Positions 16,722-25,191 of a stretch of DNA of 64,000 nt are shown here, one piece after another. Origin of the DNA: Natrinema amylolyticus_A (GTDB taxonomy: Archaea; Halobacteriota; Halobacteria; Halobacteriales; Natrialbaceae). Each line of letters starts with the position of its first letter. Position 1 is the first letter of the stretch. The position numbers and the translations under genes were made by a program. The notes beneath the pieces are model-generated. The model saw nothing but the letters and a program-made list of their open reading frames with translations. It ran no database searches and was not told the origin of the DNA. The DNA lies in contig NZ_JBHUDI010000013.1 in NCBI RefSeq assembly GCF_042678045.1, positions 1 to 64,000 of the forward strand, given 5' to 3'.

Positions 16722-17609
16722 ATGACTGATCGCGATTCTGACTTTGAGGAGCTTCGTCCGACCGGCGAAGCGTCGCATATCCCAGATGAGACACTCAGCG
16801 AGTGTACTGACGGTGAGCCTGATCGACAACGAGTTGCGGCGACGACAGCTGGATATCCAGATACTCCAACGGAAACGGATACCGAGTGTCGGTCCTGTGG
16901 CGCACCGATCCCAGCTGACCGGACCAAATGCCTGTTCTGTCTCACCAACCATCTCGAAGACTGCTCTTCTGAGACAGACGCACCAGCAGCAGAGTGGACG
17001 ATCCTCGGCGTTATTCACATGCTTGTCGAGTCGTCGACGTTCTACGGCGCCGTCGCGAAAGGAGCAGCCGCTGCGACACTCCTTGCCTCGAATGCGACCG
17101 AACAGGCTGTCGACGACTGCACGATCATCTACGATTTCGAGAACGAGCCTGCAGCCCAATTGACCGATCGGTGGCCCGTGCTTCCTGCTGCAGCACAGAT
17201 TACGTCCACTGACGGTGAGCAACTTCTCGCGGCCGCTCGCGATCGAACAACATGGAGTGACCAACCCCAACCAGCTGCAGGTGACCACGAGCCAACAACG
17301 TATCTCTACGACGAAGGTGGGACTGGTATCCGCGACGAGCAACGACTTGCGACGCTGCTCGACAACGTCGGTGATGATGCGTGGTTAGTCCCCGCGATTG
17401 CCCTCCAGCAGGTACCCGAAGAGAGTGAACCTGAGCATCAGGACAGTGGCATCCCGACCAAAGAACGTCTCGAGTGTCACCAGTGCGGACGCACAACCGA
17501 TCATCAATTCAGCGACCATGAATCGGTCCCCGACGAAACGTGGACCGGCCACGCAATCTGGGAGTGCCAGATCTGCGGGATGCCGCGCTATGGGCCGAGC
17601 CCAAAATGA
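16722..17609 (+). CDS. Conserved haloarchaeal protein with N- and C-terminal zinc ribbons
   Basis: 295 residues. An N-terminal pair C-R-S-C and C-L-F-C around residues 57-75 (C-G-A-P-I-P-A-D) forms one ribbon. The middle (~90-240) is an alpha/beta domain without known catalytic residues. A second ribbon with C-H-Q-C-G-R-T-T and C-Q-I-C-G-M-P lies at ~250-285. Families with this double-ribbon layout are frequent on haloarchaeal plasmids. No function was recognised. Confidence 0.6.
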   Translation: MTDRDSDFEELRPTGEASHIPDETLSECTDGEPDRQRVAATTAGYPDTPTETDTECRSCGAPIPADRTKCLFCLTNHLEDCSSETDAPAAEWTILGVIHMLVESSTFYGAVAKGAAAATLLASNATEQAVDDCTIIYDFENEPAAQLTDRWPVLPAAAQITSTDGEQLLAAARDRTTWSDQPQPAAGDHEPTTYLYDEGGTGIRDEQRLATLLDNVGDDAWLVPAIALQQVPEESEPEHQDSGIPTKERLECHQCGRTTDHQFSDHESVPDETWTGHAIWECQICGMPRYGPSPK

Positions 17610-17739
17610 ACAAGATGTGAAATCACTTAGCAGTAAAATACAGGCGTCGGTTCCTGGATCGGAGGAAAGACTGTTTCACGGTTCAGAGACGCCGTAATTG
17701 ACGTGTACAATCGGTGTGCATTTCAGCAGTATCCGACAG

Positions 17740-17898
17740 TCAGCCGGTGCTTTCCGGGTCGACGACTTCACCGCATTCAGGGCATTCTGCAAATACTCGT
17801 TGCTCGCCGTTCGTTTCGAACTCGATGATAGATTGATGTTTCAGGACTTTAGCGTTGCAGAACGAGCAGTTACCGAGCACCTGGTTTTCGGCTGTCAT
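17740..17898 (-). CDS. Small zinc-ribbon protein
   Basis: 52 residues from the ATG at 17898. C-S-F-C-N-A-K-V and C-P-E-C-G-E-V-V form one four-Cys ribbon separated by a beta hairpin (I-I-E-F-E-T-N-G). An open extension upstream runs through non-homologous sequence and was not used. Similar mini-ribbons recur in this window. Function unknown. Confidence 0.6.
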   Translation of the reverse strand: MTAENQVLGNCSFCNAKVLKHQSIIEFETNGEQRVFAECPECGEVVDPESTG

Positions 17899-18022
17899 AG
17901 GGGTAGTGGTGGAACCATGGAGCGTGTGACAGGGGGAATCCACGGCTCCATTCGATGTGTTTGGCGTTTTGGCTGAAAAAGGTGAGCCAGCCACAGTGAA
18001 AGTAGAATAGCCCTGTGAACCC

Positions 18023-18048
18023 CCTCGGGATCAAGCCTCGAGGCACTC
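18023..18048 (-). repeat. IS-end-like hairpin, copy 2
   Basis: CCTCGGGATCAAGCCTCGAGG followed by CACTC; nearly the same as the hairpin at 24807-24832 and the reverse complement of the core at 7728. No transposase is beside it. Confidence 0.35.
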
Positions 18049-18145
18049 GCCTTGCTTATCTGCAGAGGCTTGATGATCCCCACTTGCAGCAAAACACACA
18101 GCAGTCCGGTTTTTGATGCCTCAATAGGGGCAGAGGCAACACTCA

Positions 18146-18373
18146 ATGAACGACACGCCAGAACACTTCCAAGACTCGAGCGAACTCTCACCAGCACAGC
18201 GGCTCGAGGCACCGAATACGCGGCTCATCGACGCCGGCATCACGACGATCAACGATATGGACACGCTGCGAGCTTGCATTGCCTACGAAAACCAACATCA
18301 GCAACGCGTCCCAATTCTCCGCCAACTCGAGAAACGGGCCAACGAACTCCGCTCACAGGACGACGATGACTAG
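18146..18373 (+). CDS. Small conserved haloarchaeal protein
   Basis: 75 residues. The middle resembles a helix-hairpin-helix-like or small helical module: T-R-L-I-D-A-G-I-T-T-I-N-D-M-D-T-L-R-A-C-I-A-Y-E-N, followed by R-Q-L-E-K-R-A-N-E-L and an Asp tail. The L-I-x-A-G-I-T-T-I pattern with a 'thread of glycine' turn suggests nucleic-acid binding, but this is weak. Stands between a hairpin repeat and a convergent gene. Confidence 0.5.
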   Translation: MNDTPEHFQDSSELSPAQRLEAPNTRLIDAGITTINDMDTLRACIAYENQHQQRVPILRQLEKRANELRSQDDDD

Positions 18374-18464
18374 CTCGACACTGCCAGTGTCAGATTGCAG
18401 GACGACCGGGAGAAACTCTGCCAATCCCTTGCTCTGTACGTGATGCCACAAAAGCCGTCAGTAG

Positions 18465-19394
18465 TCATTCCTGTACCTCCGTCCCTGCTCGGAAGCTCGT
18501 GAGGTCGTCAATACGCTCTTCGAGTGCTTCGATTTCCTGTTGCAGTTCCTCAGCTTCCGTCTCTTCACTAGCGTCAAGGCGGTCCTTCAAGCCCTGGAGG
18601 CGCGACTCCTTGACGTCGTCATCGACCTCCGCATTGCGAACGTACTCGCTCTCATCGATCTCGTAGACATCGGACTCGGTGAGTGTCGTCATCTCGAGTG
18701 CTTCGTCGACTTTCTGGCGATCAACGCTCATGACGCGCTCGCGGTCGATCCCTTCCGCCTCGAGCATGGAGAGAACTTCCTCGTCATCTCTGAGCGAGCG
18801 GTTGCGGCGACTCGTACGCTGGACCGAGCCGTACTGACCGGCAACAGGACGGTCGTGATGAAGCCGTGAGAGAAGTACGTCAGCGACCTCCTGGCGAAAG
18901 TCGTTGGCGTCACGCTGGACATCCGACAGCAGCGTGTAGAGATTTACGAGGGTGGCCGTCTCCAAGTCAGGGAGGTCGGTTACGTCGTGGCGCTCGAGTG
19001 CATCGATCAGTAGCAGCGCATCCGAGTAGATGTCCAGACCGTCGGGTTCGGTGCGGTCGTCGTCATCGATATCTAGTTCGTGTGCTGTGTCAGCTAATTG
19101 GATCGTCGTCGGCCCGTCTGTCTCGGCGATCACACCCGCGTCTTCGTCGATCTCGAACCGAGGATGAACACTCAACACCGCTGGATACGGGTCAGCATCT
19201 AGCGGGAGCCGGTCGAGATCGAACCCATCGTGCGCGGTCTGTATCTGATGGTAGAGTGTCTCGAACTGCTCACGTTGGAGCGGACGCTTCTCGTTAGACT
19301 CGTCAAATCGGCCGATGACACGGTGTTTCTGAACATCTGTGATATGGATACGAGAGTTCGACAACGGTGTGATCAGTGTCCCGTCCGCCGGCAA
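18465..19394 (-). CDS. Conserved hypothetical protein, probable damaged N-terminus
   Basis: 309 residues from a TTG. The protein is acidic, with I-T-D-V-Q-K-H-R-V near the start, D-A-L-L-L-I-D-A-L-E-R-H-D-V in the middle and a Glu-rich coiled coil at the C-terminus (~255-300). Upstream of the TTG the same frame remains open for about 20 codons and reads W-H-T-L-L-E-H-L-D-E-L-P, which looks like genuine protein, but no ATG or GTG occurs before a stop at ~19450. The natural start was probably lost by a frameshift. Function unknown. Confidence 0.5.
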   Translation of the reverse strand: MPADGTLITPLSNSRIHITDVQKHRVIGRFDESNEKRPLQREQFETLYHQIQTAHDGFDLDRLPLDADPYPAVLSVHPRFEIDEDAGVIAETDGPTTIQLADTAHELDIDDDDRTEPDGLDIYSDALLLIDALERHDVTDLPDLETATLVNLYTLLSDVQRDANDFRQEVADVLLSRLHHDRPVAGQYGSVQRTSRRNRSLRDDEEVLSMLEAEGIDRERVMSVDRQKVDEALEMTTLTESDVYEIDESEYVRNAEVDDDVKESRLQGLKDRLDASEETEAEELQQEIEALEERIDDLTSFRAGTEVQE

Positions 19395-19570
19395 CTCATC
19401 AAGATGCTCGAGAAGCGTGTGCCAACTGACGCTGAATGGCCTACGGAGAAGTTACGCGCCATCCCGACTAAACCTTGTTCTCAGCGGTATCAGAGAATAC
19501 ATTCACTGGTTTGATATGAATGTTTTCGCGTTAGATTGCTTGGTAAATAGATGGGCGTACTTAGCCAAAA

Positions 19571-20020
19571 TCAGAGAAGACCGTTCAGCGATCCCCGTAC
19601 GTCATCCTCTTTCATAACCCTGTTACGGTTTTCCACACACTCTCCTGAGAATTGAAGATTCTGCTCCTTGTCTTCCCACTCAGTGTCATGTGTGTTCTTG
19701 CGTTCAGAAGCAGTGCTTCGGGAGTCATCTTGAGGCCATTCAGTGTATGGTACGACCTCAACGAACTTTTGCTTATTCTCCAGTTTCAGTTCGACGAACA
19801 AGTGCTTATTTCGATTGATCTTCTCCTTCGGAGAATCGACATCAGAATGGCACTTATTTCGTAGGATAAGGTGATCTGCTTCCCAGAGATCGATTGAGTT
19901 CACCACTAAAATATTTCCAGTGTTACTCTCTCGAATTGGTTTGGTCCAGAATCTTACACCGGGCTGGATACTCACGCCGGGTGCAACGGACAAATCTCCG
20001 GGTGTGTTGAGTGCAGCCAC
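19571..20020 (-). CDS. AT-rich hypothetical protein
   Basis: 149 residues from a GTG. Base composition is clearly AT-richer than the flanks, with Asn/Lys/Ser-rich translation. It contains W-T-K-P-I-R-E-S-N and F-V-E-L-K-L-E-N-K. No motif or membrane segment; resembles other AT-rich orphan genes of haloarchaeal accessory DNA, often virus- or defence-related. It may be real but unsupported by family. Confidence 0.4.
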   Translation of the reverse strand: MAALNTPGDLSVAPGVSIQPGVRFWTKPIRESNTGNILVVNSIDLWEADHLILRNKCHSDVDSPKEKINRNKHLFVELKLENKQKFVEVVPYTEWPQDDSRSTASERKNTHDTEWEDKEQNLQFSGECVENRNRVMKEDDVRGSLNGLL

Positions 20021-20243
20021 GATACTCTAGTACTACGCGAATTATAAAATATCTATTCCTATCCAGATAAGCCATAACATCATAATCGGGACGGCGTACG
20101 GTACATACCCAGCATCTCTCCTGAACAAGAGCGGAACACCAGACGACGCGCCGATCAAAGTGGAGATCGTGGCGTCCGCTGATTAGCGGCTCTCCAGCTG
20201 CTCGAGTCCGGCGTCTTTTTGAGCCCCACTGAGGGGTGGAGGT

Positions 20244-20291
20244 CTTCTCGAGTTCAATTCAATTCAGTTCGATTCGACTCGACTCGAGAAG
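20244..20291 (+). repeat. 10-bp inverted repeat enclosing a TTCAA/TTCGA pentamer run
   Basis: CTTCTCGAGT (20244-20253) and ACTCGAGAAG (20282-20291) are perfect complements. The 28 bases between them are built of pentamers (TTCAA, TTCAA, TTCAG, TTCGA, TTCGA, CTCGA, CTCGA when the edges are counted). It lies 13 bases before the ArdC-like start. Confidence 0.65.
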
Positions 20292-20303
20292 CACTGATCG
20301 AAC

Positions 20304-21239
20304 ATGGTTACGAGCAGCAGCTCCCGGGAAACGTTCGACGATTCGGATACCCGGCACGACGAGATGCACAGTACGATCGAAGCATGGATTCAGGACCTCG
20401 TCAAAGAGGTCGATGACGCCGTCTCAAGCGAACAGTTCACAGAGTGGTTGGACGTTCAGAGTCGCTTCCATGACTACTCGCACCGAAACACGCTGTTGAT
20501 CAAACTTCAGTGTCCAGAGGCAACGCGCGTTGCTGGCTATCGAACGTGGCAAAACGAGTTCGACCGGCACGTGAAAGAAGGAGAGACAGCGATCTGGATT
20601 TGGGCACCCATCATCGCAAAGCAGTGTCCCGACTGCGGAAACTCGCCGTCATACCACGAGCGCAGTGACTGTGAATACGATGAGACACCGCCGGATAGCT
20701 GGGAGAAAGGACTCGTGGGCTTTCGGCCAGCGCCTGTCTTTGATATTTTGCAGACTGACGGCGAGCCACTGCCCGACCTCGAGACAGAAGCCAGAGGACA
20801 GGCTGAAGAGTTGGTTCCCGCACTCCTCGAGGCAGCAAACTCACTCAAAGTAGATGTAGAGGTCGTGTCACCCCAAGACTGGTCGCATGGAAACGCCAAG
20901 GGCGTCTGTGAGTACCGCCCTCTAGAGCAGCCACGCGTCGCTGTTCGTGATCGCGAGAACGACGCTGACCTCGCCGTCACGCTCGTTCACGAGTACGCCC
21001 ACGCGCTGTTACACAGTGGCGTCGACGACGAGGCTGAGCGATCGAAACGTGAGCTCGAAGCCGAAGCAGTCGGCTACATCGTTGGACGGTACTTCGAGTT
21101 AGATACCAGTGGGTCAGCGTTCTACCTTGCCGCGTGGCACGGAGACGAGCCAGAGACGATCATCGACCGGCTTGAGCGGATCAGTTCGACAGCCCAGGAG
21201 ATCATCGATATCGTCAGTGAGGTGGTCGACAATGAGTGA
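20304..21239 (+). CDS. ArdC-like ssDNA-binding protein with zincin metalloprotease motif
   Basis: 311 residues. The N-terminal ~150 residues match the ArdC N-terminal domain: F-T-E-W-L-D-V-Q-S-R-F-H-D-Y-S, N-T-L-L-I, A-G-Y-R-T-W, and W-I-W-A-P. This domain binds ssDNA and, in ArdC, protects incoming plasmid DNA from restriction. A C-P-D-C...C insertion (~110-130) may bind zinc. The C-terminal domain carries H-E-Y-A-H at residues 229-233 followed by E-x-E-A, an ImmA/IrrE-type metallopeptidase signature. Anti-restriction or anti-defence role on transfer is inferred. Confidence 0.75.
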   Translation: MVTSSSSRETFDDSDTRHDEMHSTIEAWIQDLVKEVDDAVSSEQFTEWLDVQSRFHDYSHRNTLLIKLQCPEATRVAGYRTWQNEFDRHVKEGETAIWIWAPIIAKQCPDCGNSPSYHERSDCEYDETPPDSWEKGLVGFRPAPVFDILQTDGEPLPDLETEARGQAEELVPALLEAANSLKVDVEVVSPQDWSHGNAKGVCEYRPLEQPRVAVRDRENDADLAVTLVHEYAHALLHSGVDDEAERSKRELEAEAVGYIVGRYFELDTSGSAFYLAAWHGDEPETIIDRLERISSTAQEIIDIVSEVVDNE

Positions 21240-21357
21240 CCGACCGCTTCTTCTCGAGATCAGAAACGAACTCGACAAAGAGTGGTGTTGGATTCGGTGA
21301 CTACACCAGAGTTCGGGTGTCGCCAGCAGACTGCCGTTCAGTGGGTCCGTGAGTTAG

Positions 21358-22047
21358 TTACTGGTCGCGGGTAACGAACCACCAGTCGTAGTAGTTCAGC
21401 TCCTCGTCGTCAGCAGCCTCGGCTTTTCGGTCCTGGGCGTCCGCTTCGGCACCCGGCGGTGACAGGAGGACCTGGTCACCGAACTTCTCGTTGTTCGGCC
21501 AGTCTGCGGGGGCAGCGACGCCATCATCGTCGCTCTTCTGGAGCGCACGCAGCGAACGGAGGACTTCGTCGATGTTGCGACCGATCTCCATCGGATAGGT
21601 CAGGCGCAGCCGAACTGCTCCCTCCGGATCGATGACGAAGACGGTGCGGACGGTTGCCGTTCCTGCACCGGGGTGGAGCATGCCGAGTTGCTGGGCAACC
21701 GTTCCCTGATCGTCAGCGATGATCGGGAACTGGATGTCGACGTCGAGGTTCTCAGCGATCCACTCAGTCCACTTGATGTGCGAGTGGACACGGTCGACCG
21801 ACAGCCCGAGCAGTTCGGCGTTCAGTTCCTCGAACTCCTCGCGACGCTGCTCGAAGGCGACGAACTCAGACGTACAGACCGGCGTAAAGTCACCGGGATG
21901 GCTGAACAGGACGAGCCACTTGCCCTCATAGTCGTCGGGCAGCGAGCGCTCACCCATGCTCGTCTCGACAGTCAGGTCGGGGAACGTATCGCCAATACCA
22001 GGTACGTCAGTCGTCGCTTCGTCAATTTGATCTGTTTGTTTCGTCAT
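21358..22047 (-). CDS. 1-Cys peroxiredoxin (Prx6-like)
   Basis: 229 residues with the peroxiredoxin active site H-P-G-D-F-T-P-V-C-T, peroxidatic Cys58, and downstream R-T-V-F-V-I-D-P. Cys58 is the only cysteine in the protein, so it is a 1-Cys enzyme needing an external thiol to recycle. Length and the C-terminal arm (P-A-D-W-P-N-N, Y-Y-D-W-W) fit archaeal Prx6-like decamers. It would reduce H2O2 and organic peroxides in the cytoplasm. Monocistronic. Confidence 0.9.
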   Translation of the reverse strand: MTKQTDQIDEATTDVPGIGDTFPDLTVETSMGERSLPDDYEGKWLVLFSHPGDFTPVCTSEFVAFEQRREEFEELNAELLGLSVDRVHSHIKWTEWIAENLDVDIQFPIIADDQGTVAQQLGMLHPGAGTATVRTVFVIDPEGAVRLRLTYPMEIGRNIDEVLRSLRALQKSDDDGVAAPADWPNNEKFGDQVLLSPPGAEADAQDRKAEAADDEELNYYDWWFVTRDQ

Positions 22048-22249
22048 CTACAGTTTTTCTTTGGGTAGCAGATTACTAAAGCACCTTCTTACAAACTATA
22101 TTTTTGGATTCGACAACCCACTCTCTCGAGTGCAACACATAATTGCTGGTTGTTCACTCGATCGACCGTGTCAACGGATTAAAATTGAGTCTACTCGATT
22201 CCCACGTGACCGCCCGGTGCAGTTTGTATGTTATCATATAATTGATACC

Positions 22250-23370
22250 ATGGCGGAACATCCGACGTTATCCGAGTTTGCGACGAACGAGACAACCGAC
22301 TCGAGGCCAGCCAGTCAGCCATCGACTGACGAGACCATAACGATGACAGCTGACGAGCGGGTTGCAACGTATCTCATCGAAGATCAGATGGCGGATTTCA
22401 CAGATGCGATCCGTGAAGCGGTCCAAAATGGCATCGACAGTCCGGGTTCATCTCGTGTTTTGGTTAGCATCTCACCCGAGCGATCGATTATCCTCGATGA
22501 TGACGCTGGTGTTGACCTCGAGTCGACCGAAGGGCGACGCAACCTCTCAGTACTCGGCGCAGGAAGCAAGCAGCGATCGGACGACGAGACAATCGGCGAG
22601 TGGGGCATCAGCAAGGGTTCGATCATCGCGAAGGGTGCTGTTCGTATCTGGAGTCATAACACCGCACTGTGTTTCGACTACCAAGATCGACGCAACTCTG
22701 ACCGTGGGCAGACATCAGCGGGCGCGATGGTCAACTCGTGGACGCTGAGCATCATCTCAAGGGGATGCTCGTCGAAATCGATCACTACGAAGACGAAGTG
22801 CCGGATCCAGACAGCTACCGGTGGCGGCGCTACGTTCGCGATCTTCGCAAGCGCTTCGCGTACGTGCAATCACGAACCGGCGTCTCGGTCGTGATCAACG
22901 GCGAGTCAGTCGACAAGGGCGACCCACTCGAGGCAGTGGCTGACTCGCCACATCCGTCACTCACACGCGAAATGGACGAATCGCAGTTGAACGCTGATCA
23001 GCGACAGTATCTCCGCTTCGCGCGAGTGCTCGCACGGGAGCTTGGGATTGAGCGGGACGTGTACTACGGCGAGACGAGTGCCGATGCCTGGACCGACAGC
23101 AGAACGTACATCGTGATCACCGACTCGGCCATGACGAGCCGCCAGCGTGCAGTCTGGATGCACGATCTGTATCTCGTGATGTTGCACGAGGCAGTCCACG
23201 AAACCTCGAGTCGTGATCGTCCCTCGCACGGACATCACTTCGAGAGTTCGTTTCGGTCACTCGTTGAGGAGCCAAGTAATCGACGTTCGTTCGCGGAGCT
23301 TGTTCAACAGGTCGTCGACGAGGGATTTGAGTCCGTATTTGAAGGTTATCGTGAGAAGCTAGTAAGGTGA
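22250..23370 (+). pseudogene. GHKL-type ATPase with C-terminal HExxH-like domain, split by a frameshift
   Basis: Two adjacent frames together give one protein of ~370 residues. Frame one (ATG at 22250) has a GHKL-like ATP site: E-A-V-Q-N-G-I-D-S (N box), I-L-D-D-D-A-G-V (G1) and G-E-W-G-I-S-K-G-S-I-I (G2). Homology changes frame between ~22690 and 22740 and continues as Y-E-D-E-V-P-D-P-D-S-Y and, near the end, M-L-H-E-A-V-H-E-T with H-G-H-H-F, a metalloprotease-like motif. Without a shift the first half ends at 22894 in unrelated residues. It is either a pseudogene, a sequencing error or programmed frameshifting. Confidence 0.6.
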
Positions 23371-23433
23371 CAGAGCGGAAAGACAGGGTCGGTTTTACTC
23401 ATCTATTTCACGCATGTTTTAATTGTAGTGTAG

Positions 23434-24450
23434 CTATCGTTCAAGTTCACTGCCACCGCGAGTGTGAACAGACGAACGGAAGATCTCGCGAATCAGACGG
23501 AGCATTGATTCATGTGCATCCGGCGGCATCCCGTCACACCAGGCATTTGTTCCGCCTACGATTCCATCGATACTACCAGCCATCGATGCCTGAACGAGCA
23601 TCCGACGCTCTACTTCGGGATCATGTAATATGGGAGTCTGTGTCACGTGTGAGAGGCAGGCTGCGATCGCGTGCCCGCCCCAATTCGAAACTGTTGCTGG
23701 AACCAAGAGATCCGTTTCAATGTCCGCTGCTGTCCCTGCTCCACAGCCACATTGACACTCGTCCCCGTACTGAATTTCGTCTTCGACTGTTTCTTGAACA
23801 AGACCCATGCCGACCTCATTTCCCGCGTCGCCGACAGAGACCGTCAACACATCAGCCGGAAGTCGACTGTAGAGTTCATCCACTTTAGCTGTCTGTTCGG
23901 TCACGTCGTATCCAGCCATATTGTGGTAGACACCCTCCTTGTTCGGAGCGGCCTTCTCTACGGCGACGACCGCAGCCGGGTCAACCTCTGACAAGAGTTC
24001 CTCTACATACTTCTGAGCCTCGGAGCGGTCGGCGGGGAATGGTTCGACCGAGACAGACCGTTTGTTATTGGATACTGCCTCTCGATCAAGGACACTGAGT
24101 TCACCAGCCATTGCCGTTGCCTCACAAATATCGACAGCCGCAGGCTCACATGCAATGATCGCGTTTGCATCGAGAGCACTGTCGACAGCACGTGCAACAG
24201 AGACTGCACCGAGTGGTCCATCTGTCTCCTGAACCATCGACGGCGGAATCAAAAAACCAGTGAGCACAAGCACAGTATCTCCGGGATCGACAGCCTCATT
24301 CAGACGTTCAGCAGCTTGCATCGAAGGATTTCTCCCCTGTTTTTCGCGAGCTGCAGAGGAAATGGGGCAAATCGCATCGCGATTCCCGATATCAGTCGTC
24401 GTTAGGTCATCGACAATCGTAGCCACGTCTTTTGTATTTTCAGACACCAT
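23434..24450 (-). CDS. D-glutamate cyclase-like protein (DUF4392)
   Basis: 338 residues. Motifs of the glutamate cyclase C-terminal domain: V-L-V-L-T-G-F, D-G-P-L-G-A-V-S-V-A-R-A, Y-H-N-M-A-G, G-D-A-G-N-E-V-G-M-G and N-W-G-G-H-A-I. In characterised relatives the domain interconverts D-glutamate and 5-oxo-D-proline. The archaeal stand-alone form is of similar size. A Cys cluster (C-Q-C-G-C) near residue 235 may bind metal. AT-rich upstream sequence contains a promoter. It stands alone. Confidence 0.75.
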   Translation of the reverse strand: MVSENTKDVATIVDDLTTTDIGNRDAICPISSAAREKQGRNPSMQAAERLNEAVDPGDTVLVLTGFLIPPSMVQETDGPLGAVSVARAVDSALDANAIIACEPAAVDICEATAMAGELSVLDREAVSNNKRSVSVEPFPADRSEAQKYVEELLSEVDPAAVVAVEKAAPNKEGVYHNMAGYDVTEQTAKVDELYSRLPADVLTVSVGDAGNEVGMGLVQETVEDEIQYGDECQCGCGAGTAADIETDLLVPATVSNWGGHAIAACLSHVTQTPILHDPEVERRMLVQASMAGSIDGIVGGTNAWCDGMPPDAHESMLRLIREIFRSSVHTRGGSELER

Positions 24451-24497
24451 TATCTTAATTGAGGTATATTTAATGTTCTACAAAAATTTATCAGCGG

Positions 24498-24622
24498 TCA
24501 CTCGTCTGCCTGGTCATCGAACTGGATTAGCTCTCGTTCCTCAAGTTGCATGAGGAAGTGAACAAGCGTTTCGTTTACTGGTTCGGCGCGATTGTATCTT
24601 CCGATGGTCCGTGAGACATGTT
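24498..24622 (-). pseudogene. C-terminal gene fragment of unknown origin
   Basis: A frame without a start codon reads like haloarchaeal protein: I-G-R-Y-N-R-A-E-P-V-N-E-T-L, then H-F-L-M-Q-L-E-E-R-E-L-I and an acidic end before a TGA. A stop lies just upstream. Likely the tail of a lost gene. The remainder of 24451-24894 holds only an IS-end-like hairpin. Confidence 0.3.
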
Positions 24623-24806
24623 CGAATCAGGCGGCCGGCCCTGTTACTCAGTGCCGGAAAACAACTTGAGTGTCACAACGGAGAGCATTTCCGTGGTGAT
24701 GCACCGAGTTCGTGGGAAAGCGGTGCCACATTCAAGCTTGATGTAGTCAGTTGCAGCTATAAATACAGAACGTTCTTCGGAAACGAATTGCTGGCCGGGT
24801 GAGCCG

Positions 24807-24832
24807 CCTCGGGATCAAGCCCCAAGGCACTC
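24807..24832 (-). repeat. IS-end-like hairpin, copy 3
   Basis: CCTCGGGATCAAGCCCCAAGG followed by CACTC, one or two bases different from the copy at 18023. Preceded by GTGAGCCG, also like right ends of TnpB-carrying elements. Confidence 0.35.
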
Positions 24833-24894
24833 AGCCTGCTCCACCTGTAGAACTGATCTGCTGTCGTGCAAGGCAGTTCTTTGAAACATAACTA

Positions 24895-25191
24895 TCACTG
24901 TTCTTCCGGCGACTTGACCCGAAGTTCGTTCTCGACTTCGTAGAAGTAGCCCCGCTCGAGGAGCCGCGTCAGTGCGTACTCGACGTCCCGTTGCTCGAGT
25001 GCTAACTCTGTATCGGCGGTCAGAATGTCAGTGGCATCGTCATAGTCGATCAACGGAACGCCGTCCCCTCCATGGTCTGGCTGACATGCCTGGGAACACA
25101 GTCGGTCGTAGCACTCGAGAATCCACTCCGGAAGTGGTGGCCGTGGATCTGTAATGCCAGCTATTGTAGTTCTAGTTGGTTGTTTCGACAA
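24895..25191 (-). CDS. Small winged-helix-like protein, paralogue of 60276 gene
   Basis: 98 residues. D-P-R-P-P-L-P-E-W near the start, a helical middle ending A-L-E-Q-R-D-V-E-Y-A-L-T-R, then L-L-E-R-G-Y-F-Y and a short beta wing (L-R-V). The same landmarks occur in the protein at 60276-60581. The layout suggests a small winged helix that reads or recognises a partner, but no function is known. It is the only intact gene in a 3-kb stretch of relics. Confidence 0.6.
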   Translation of the reverse strand: MSKQPTRTTIAGITDPRPPLPEWILECYDRLCSQACQPDHGGDGVPLIDYDDATDILTADTELALEQRDVEYALTRLLERGYFYEVENELRVKSPEEQ

